Part shown: positions 32,795-37,418 of the stretch, piece after piece | Layout of the letters: each line of letters starts with the position of its first letter | Position numbering within the stretch: the stretch's first letter is position 1 | Virus record (IMG/VR): IMGVR_UViG_3300025110_000045 | Span: 1-37,418 of that record | DNA length: 37,418 nucleotides | Source of the DNA: a virus | Direction: 5' to 3' (one strand) | Translations under genes and position numbers: made by a program | Notes under the pieces: generated by a model | Databases searched by the model: none | Seen by the model: the letters and a program-made list of their open reading frames with translations, nothing else | What the model was told of the DNA's origin: nothing

Positions 32795-33694
32795 ATGCCT
32801 GATGAATACGGCAACATAGAAGTGACAGATGATGAGATGGCTAGTCTTACGGTCGAAAAGACCCCTTCTTTAAATCAGTCTGACTCGGAAACAAAGCCTT
32901 CTAATGAAGAAGTAAGTGAAGTTTCACGGGAAGAATCTAACGAAATAGAACAAGAAGCACCTATAACAAACGATTCCGAAGATGAGGAGTACGAATTGCA
33001 TGTTGGTGAAGATGTTTTTTCAATAGATGATGTGTTAGGATGGAAAAAAGATTCGGATAATAAATCGAATTGGAATAAATCCAACACACAAAAAGCACAA
33101 TCAATTGCTAAAGGCGGTAGATTGCTGAAATTACTTGACAATGATGATTCTTTCAGAGACCATATAAAAGAGTTCTTTTATGGGGAAGAGAAAGATATAA
33201 AAAAATATGGGTTAGATAATGCTTATGATGTTGATTTTGATGATGTCCAAAAGCAAGAACCTACACCTGTAGCACCACAAGTTCCTCAAGAAGACCCAAG
33301 GATGACTCAGTTGCTTGACAGAGTTGAAGGGTTGGAAGATGAAAAACTAGGAAGGTCTATTGGAGACAGATATGACTCTATTAAATCTAATAATCCTAAT
33401 TTTTTCAGGGAGGAGAAAGATGGTGTTAGTTTTTTAGTTTTCTGTGAAGAAAATGGTGTCATTGAGAATAACGACATTGATATGGAAAAAACTTTCAAAT
33501 TATGGAGTTATGACAGAGTAATGACAGAAGAAAATCGAAAAGAGCAATTGTATAACAACAGATTGAGGAATGAAGGGAGTACTGTTGGTAATTCAGAAGT
33601 AGGTGCTAAAGAGGTTCGCTCAGGCGATTCTCCTAAGAACTACAATGAAATTTCAATGGAAAATCCTGAAATTACTCGATACTTCAATTCGTAA
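32795..33694 (+). CDS. scaffolding protein
   Basis: 299 residues, ATG 32795 with AAGGAG at 32780..32785. The first 100 residues are very acidic and disordered (DSETKPSNEEVSEVSREES, NDSEDEEYELHVGED), followed by a helical region and a Pro/Gln linker (PVAPQVPQEDPRMTQLLDRV), and then another helical end. Such acidic, helix-rich proteins directly before the major capsid gene are scaffolds of podovirus proheads. It should guide capsid assembly and leave. No sequence motif is diagnostic; the position is the main evidence. Confidence 0.75.
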   Translation: MPDEYGNIEVTDDEMASLTVEKTPSLNQSDSETKPSNEEVSEVSREESNEIEQEAPITNDSEDEEYELHVGEDVFSIDDVLGWKKDSDNKSNWNKSNTQKAQSIAKGGRLLKLLDNDDSFRDHIKEFFYGEEKDIKKYGLDNAYDVDFDDVQKQEPTPVAPQVPQEDPRMTQLLDRVEGLEDEKLGRSIGDRYDSIKSNNPNFFREEKDGVSFLVFCEENGVIENNDIDMEKTFKLWSYDRVMTEENRKEQLYNNRLRNEGSTVGNSEVGAKEVRSGDSPKNYNEISMENPEITRYFNS

Positions 33695-33710
33695 TTAAGG
33701 AGAAATTATA

Positions 33711-34781
33711 ATGAGTTTAAATTATGATTCACTGAGTGCGTTAACTAGAGATAAATTTATCCCTGTTTTAGTTGATAATATTTTTAACTCTAATGTATTA
33801 GCATTTAAATTGTTAAAAAATGCTGAGAAATTAGATGGTGGTAAAAAAATATTAACACCTTTAGAATATGGTATGAATACTGCTCAAGGTTACTACTCAG
33901 GTTATGATGTGCTTGACACAACGCCTTCTGACCCAATTACATCTGCAGAATGGAATTGGAAATTAGCGTATGCTACTATTTCTATTTCAGGAGAAGATGA
34001 GTTGAAAAATTCAGGCGATTCTCAAGTTTTATCATTATTAAAATCTAAAATGCGAAATGCAGAAAAATCTCTTAAAGATATGTTTGGTAATTCTTTATTT
34101 GGTGTCGGTGATGCAACAGTTGGTAATACTGCACCTGATTCAAATGAAATTACTGCTATAAGTGGAGCATCATATGATACAGGTTCAGCAGGTACTGACT
34201 ATGTTAAGACCGGCGCTGATAATTGTATTGTTGGTTTCGACAGAAGTTTAGGTGGTATTGATAGTACTACTTATACTTGGTGGGATGCACAATCTATGTC
34301 CTTCCATGACACTGACGGAACAAATGAATCTACTTGGACAGAACATTTGGATAACACTAATGGAGTTTCCCAAATAGTTCAAGATATGACTAAAATGTAT
34401 GGTAAGTGTACAATAGACAACGATAGTCCTGATTTAATCGTGACTACTCAAGTTCTAATGGATGCTTATGAGTCATCTTTACAAGCCAATAAAAGATTTG
34501 AAGGCTCATCTGATTTAGCAGATGCAGGTTTCCAAACTTTAAGGTTTAAAGGTGCTACTGTTGTAGTAGACTCTCATGTACCTGATGGTTGTATGTATTT
34601 TTTAAATACAAAATATCTTGATTTCAAAGTACATTCTAAGAGGAATTTCTCATTTGAAGATTTCCAAAAACCTGTAAATCAAGACTCTCGTGTCGCTAAA
34701 ATCTTTTGGATGGGCAACTTAACTTGCACAAATCCAAGAATGCAAGGTGCGATAGTCGGTGGTGATACAGATTACGCTTAA
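33711..34781 (+). CDS. major capsid protein
   Basis: 356 residues, ATG 33711 with AAGGAG at 33698..33703 (the same TAATTAAGGAGAAATTA leader as at 4843). It starts MSLNYDSLSALTRDKFIPVL, typical of podovirus HK97-fold capsids, then LDGGKKILTPLEYGMNTAQG, a long helix LLKSKMRNAEKSLKDMFGNS, and in the second half DLIVTTQVLMDAYESSLQAN and FQTLRFKGATVVVDSHVP followed by MYFLNTKYLDFKVHSKRNF. It is the shell subunit. The strong ribosome site fits high expression. It follows the scaffold. Confidence 0.93.
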   Translation: MSLNYDSLSALTRDKFIPVLVDNIFNSNVLAFKLLKNAEKLDGGKKILTPLEYGMNTAQGYYSGYDVLDTTPSDPITSAEWNWKLAYATISISGEDELKNSGDSQVLSLLKSKMRNAEKSLKDMFGNSLFGVGDATVGNTAPDSNEITAISGASYDTGSAGTDYVKTGADNCIVGFDRSLGGIDSTTYTWWDAQSMSFHDTDGTNESTWTEHLDNTNGVSQIVQDMTKMYGKCTIDNDSPDLIVTTQVLMDAYESSLQANKRFEGSSDLADAGFQTLRFKGATVVVDSHVPDGCMYFLNTKYLDFKVHSKRNFSFEDFQKPVNQDSRVAKIFWMGNLTCTNPRMQGAIVGGDTDYA

Positions 34782-34794
34782 GGAGGATAAATAA

Positions 34795-35025
34795 ATGGCT
34801 ACAGTACAAAGTAGTGCCGACAAGAAAACTGTCGGTATGATTACTGAAAAAGATGCTGATGGATTTGTTTATACCCTTATAGGTGGAATCCGTTTTTACA
34901 CTTGTACGGGCGCACCCGACCATACTACCGGTGTTAAAGGTTCTCTATGTGTCAGAACAGACACAGGGAAAATCTACATCGATAACGATGGAGCAGGTGA
35001 TTGGAAAATAGTTACGAGTGCGTAA
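34795..35025 (+). CDS. small decoration-like protein, 76 residues
   Basis: ATG 34795 with AAGGAGG at 34781..34787. 76 residues, all-beta, with IGGIRFYTCTGAPDHTTGVKG and SLCVRTDTGKIYIDNDGAGDW, a strand-turn pattern common in phage head decoration and fibre-base proteins. Located directly after the capsid gene and before a strong hairpin, it is probably made in high amounts and binds the head. Inference from size and location. Confidence 0.6.
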   Translation: MATVQSSADKKTVGMITEKDADGFVYTLIGGIRFYTCTGAPDHTTGVKGSLCVRTDTGKIYIDNDGAGDWKIVTSA

Positions 35026-35046
35026 CTAATCTTCTAGCATCAATAT

Positions 35047-35079
35047 TTGGGGGGAACGATGGGGTTTCCCCCCAATTTA
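35047..35079 (+). terminator. strong hairpin, probable terminator after the capsid genes
   Basis: TTGGGGGGAA (35047..35056) pairs with TTTCCCCCCAA (35065..35075), loop about 9 bases, followed by TTTAAATAGG. Six G-C pairs make it very stable, but the T-run is short, so it may only partly stop transcription or protect the 3' end of the capsid mRNA. Confidence 0.7.
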
Positions 35080-35093
35080 AATAGGAAGTAAAC

Positions 35094-36026
35094 ATGTTAA
35101 GAAATTATAAAAAAATAACAGAGCAAAGGCTTGATTTAGGTCTAATAAAAGATTTAGATGTTATCCCCATCTCTATAGACGGAACAGTTAAGATTAGTAT
35201 AAAATATACTTTAACTAATTTTTTTAAAGTTCCTTCTGTTAAGCCTGTTATAAGAATATATTATCATAGTGTTAAAGGCTCTGTTAATAGCAATTATGAC
35301 GAAATAAAATACAGTCATAAAAATATAAATTATGTTTCTGATGGCTCTATTAATAGAGTGACTTTAATTCATAAATTAGATACAGAAAAATTAGCAGTTT
35401 TATTAACAACTCCCTCTCAAGGACATGTAATGTATTATAAAGTTGTTTGGGATATTCCAACAGAGACTCAGGCATTGGTTGGTTCTGTTACAATCCCATC
35501 TAAGATAATTGAATCTACTGTTGATTATTGTCCAAATATATGGTTTGATATAAATAATATAACAAATCAAAAACCAATGAAGAAAAAATATATGACAACA
35601 ACAGGAATGGATAATATTGCTATGGGAGAACAATTTAAAATAGGGTATAATGTTTTTAATCGGACACAAACAGATTATAAAGGTGAATTAAAGTGTAGAC
35701 CAAAGTTAAAATTAACTTATACACACAAAACAACAGGCGCTTTAACTACGGTAGAGTTTGTTAGATTTAGTGTCCAATGTTACGATGCACAAGGTGTTGT
35801 TAATGCACCTGCAGTTGCATATGATTCATCGACTACAGATTTTATTATAAGTGGTGTACCTATAGGGGATTCTAACCTTGACATGGATGAAGATGCATGG
35901 TTTAATTCAAATAACCACAAATATACATTTAAAAACAATCAAACAAGTTTAACTTGGGATGATGAACTTGATGCAATAGGTTCAGTTGAAAAAGAACTTT
36001 CATTAAATGCATCTCAACTTACATAA
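35094..36026 (+). CDS. beta-rich virion protein, 310 residues
   Basis: ATG 35094 with AGGAAG at 35083..35088. 310 residues, mainly beta strands (VIPISIDGTVKISIKYTLTN, VRFSVQCYDAQGVV, TDFIISGVPIG) and short polar loops, no membrane segment. The spacing of strands suggests one or two jelly-roll or Ig-like domains. It is between the decoration protein and the fibre/spike gene; it may link fibre to tail or be a head fibre. No family is recognised. Confidence 0.55.
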   Translation: MLRNYKKITEQRLDLGLIKDLDVIPISIDGTVKISIKYTLTNFFKVPSVKPVIRIYYHSVKGSVNSNYDEIKYSHKNINYVSDGSINRVTLIHKLDTEKLAVLLTTPSQGHVMYYKVVWDIPTETQALVGSVTIPSKIIESTVDYCPNIWFDINNITNQKPMKKKYMTTTGMDNIAMGEQFKIGYNVFNRTQTDYKGELKCRPKLKLTYTHKTTGALTTVEFVRFSVQCYDAQGVVNAPAVAYDSSTTDFIISGVPIGDSNLDMDEDAWFNSNNHKYTFKNNQTSLTWDDELDAIGSVEKELSLNASQLT

Positions 36027-36036
36027 GGAGAATTGA

Positions 36037-37418
36037 ATGGCTGATTTAAGCACAAAGACATTAAAACAAGCGCAACCGGGACTATTACATACGGATAGCA
36101 CCACAGATGTGTCTGCCTTAAGTTCTAATTGGGCAGTCGTAGAGGATGGTGATGGGAATAGAAGTGGCTTATGGTTGAAAAGTTCTAGGCATGTTTCTAT
36201 CGGAGACGATAACCATAAGGGAGGAACTTCAAATTACCCTTTATATATCACTTCTCTTACAGGTCAAAATGATTTTATATGTATAGAAGACCAAAACGAT
36301 AATAAATATGAGATGAAAACTAATCCCGTAGGCACTATATATCATAAATGGGGTGGTTCAACAGATATAGCAAGAAATATATATTTTCAATGCGATGGTG
36401 GAGCAGGAGCAACTAGTGATGGTAAAATAATTTTTTCAGTTGGAGCAGGTGGGTATCTTGGTGGAGCATCATCAGGTACAGGTGTTACCATAACAGGGAC
36501 AAATGACAATAATAATAAAAGCACAGTGTCAATTGGTGCAACTAATAGTGCAGTGATACCTAGTACAGGCACTGATATTCCTACAGCATTGACTGTTTGG
36601 GGAGATATGAAGGTTTATGGTCAAATTCGTACTGCTGAGGCTGATAATGTTTTTTATGTGGATGTTGTTAACGGTGATGATGCAGATGCAGGAACATCAG
36701 CAAAACCAATAGCAAGTATAAATGAGGTGATGACTAGAGTAAATGGTCTTAGTGGTCAAAATATAACGATATACCTATTAGGTAAAGATGATTCATCATC
36801 AGGAAACGCCTCTGATAATGGATATACTATTGGCGTAGATTGTTATCTTTATAATTGCAATTTAAAAATTAAAGGTCTAAAATACGATAAGACAGAATTT
36901 GATACTTCAGATGGAGACCATGATTTACCTAGGCTTAATTTTAGCATGAATAATACTGTTACTGATAGAGGTTCTTTTGGATTTTGGTTAAATAATTGCA
37001 CAGCAGATGTTTCTAATTTAAGATTAATCACACCTATATGGACAACTGATGAAGAAAAAGATGATGCTAATACAGACGCTATGTTTAAAACATTAGAAGG
37101 TAGATATTCTATAAGGATACAATATTGTAGAACCGAAATAGGGGATGTGCCTTTAATAGCAGGAGGAGAATCTGCAACAGTAGATATAACCCTGTTCAGA
37201 AATAGAATTATAAGGAGTGATGCAGGTTTAAGTTACGGTAGTGTTGGTCAATCAGGAGGACAAGATAATAGTGGAACAGCAGGAGTTCCTGTGTGGAATA
37301 CAGACCATTTTGAAAATGTTGTTACAGCGCATGGTACTAAAGGTTATTTTGCTAATACTCATATGGGTAGAGTTTGGATTTTAGGAGACACTACAACATA
37401 TACAGGTGGACTTGCAGG
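36037..37418 (+). CDS. beta-helix tail fibre/spike protein (partial, 3' end outside)
   Basis: ATG 36037 with AAGGAG at 36025..36030. 460 full codons to the window edge, all open. The N-terminal 150 residues are a Gly/Ser/Asn-rich beta region. At about residue 200 the sequence VFYVDVVNGDDADAGTS and KPIASINEV marks the start of a pectate lyase-like beta-helix (DUF1565-like), followed by short repeating strands (LYNCNLKIKGLKY, WLNNCTADVSNLRL). Such proteins bind or degrade host surface sugars. Joined to 1..196 in a circle it would have 525 residues. It would then lie directly before the adaptor gene at 205. Confidence 0.8.
   Translation, partial: MADLSTKTLKQAQPGLLHTDSTTDVSALSSNWAVVEDGDGNRSGLWLKSSRHVSIGDDNHKGGTSNYPLYITSLTGQNDFICIEDQNDNKYEMKTNPVGTIYHKWGGSTDIARNIYFQCDGGAGATSDGKIIFSVGAGGYLGGASSGTGVTITGTNDNNNKSTVSIGATNSAVIPSTGTDIPTALTVWGDMKVYGQIRTAEADNVFYVDVVNGDDADAGTSAKPIASINEVMTRVNGLSGQNITIYLLGKDDSSSGNASDNGYTIGVDCYLYNCNLKIKGLKYDKTEFDTSDGDHDLPRLNFSMNNTVTDRGSFGFWLNNCTADVSNLRLITPIWTTDEEKDDANTDAMFKTLEGRYSIRIQYCRTEIGDVPLIAGGESATVDITLFRNRIIRSDAGLSYGSVGQSGGQDNSGTAGVPVWNTDHFENVVTAHGTKGYFANTHMGRVWILGDTTTYTGGLA

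Noticed and set aside
32795-32830. Second hammerhead core (CTGATGA at 32799)
   Set aside because: No stem II and no GAAA follow; it lies in the scaffold coding sequence. Other CTGATGA copies (for example at 4263, 7685, 37042) fail the same test.
1-37418. tRNA genes, CRISPR arrays, insertion sequences, reverse transcriptase/DGR repeats, integrase and attachment sites
   Set aside because: I found no cloverleaf, repeat array, transposase, reverse transcriptase or integrase motif on reading both strands; weak tRNAs cannot be excluded without a dedicated program.

Overview
The window is one AT-rich (about one-third GC by eye) genome of a small tailed phage, most likely a podovirus. It has a short-tail gene set (portal, two adaptor-like proteins, a nozzle-like protein, large internal virion proteins) and no sheath, tape measure or major tail tube gene. 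I see no integrase, repressor/integration module, tRNA or CRISPR, so it looks lytic. Small intergenic gaps, ATGA/TAATG stop-start overlaps and frequent AAGGAG ribosome sites indicate long operons. The host cannot be read from the sequence; the style (AT-rich, no own polymerase, phage deformylase) resembles small marine podoviruses. The gene cut at the right end (36037..37418) and the fragment at the left end (1..196) join in frame, so the window is probably one complete circularly permuted genome.

Layout. 26.15-30.25 kb (+): small membrane and basic proteins, terminase small and large subunits, an EF-hand-like protein and an M15 endolysin. 30.25-35.03 kb (+): portal, accessory proteins, scaffold, major capsid protein, a small decoration-like protein, then a strong hairpin. 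35.09 kb through the junction to 0.9 kb (+): beta-rich virion protein, beta-helix fibre/spike, adaptor. 0.9-16.9 kb (+): a nozzle-like protein with an inserted carbohydrate-binding-like domain, a second adaptor-like protein, ejection proteins including a 2444-residue polyvalent protein with an ADP-ribosyltransferase-like domain, then small late genes. 16.9-22.8 kb (+): replication/recombination/nucleotide module with a winged-helix initiator-like protein, an annealing-type protein, three PD-(D/E)XK-like proteins, a NinG-like HNH protein, peptide deformylase, DUF1599 and a SpoVG-like protein. 22.9-25.9 kb (-): a two-gene block, ardC plus an unrecognised 637-residue protein, bounded by a bidirectional terminator on one side and a divergent regulatory region on the other.

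The most striking find is a complete type III hammerhead self-cleaving ribozyme on the minus strand between ardC and the 637-residue gene (24828..24878). All invariant core bases are present, the predicted cut is at GUC, and a six-pair hairpin two bases after the ardC stop ends exactly at the cut. The minus-strand transcript is therefore predicted to split itself into two mRNAs, the upstream one capped by a terminal 3' stem-loop.

Other points. No DNA polymerase, helicase or RNA polymerase is visible. Instead, two small early proteins end in SSB-like tips (EEIPF, DGDIPF), which suggests recruitment of host replication/repair proteins. Two consecutive early genes lack ATG/GTG/TTG but have well-spaced ribosome sites in front of ATT and ATC. 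A perfect 10-bp inverted repeat covers the -10 box and start codon at 26.13 kb, where the transcript may be leaderless.
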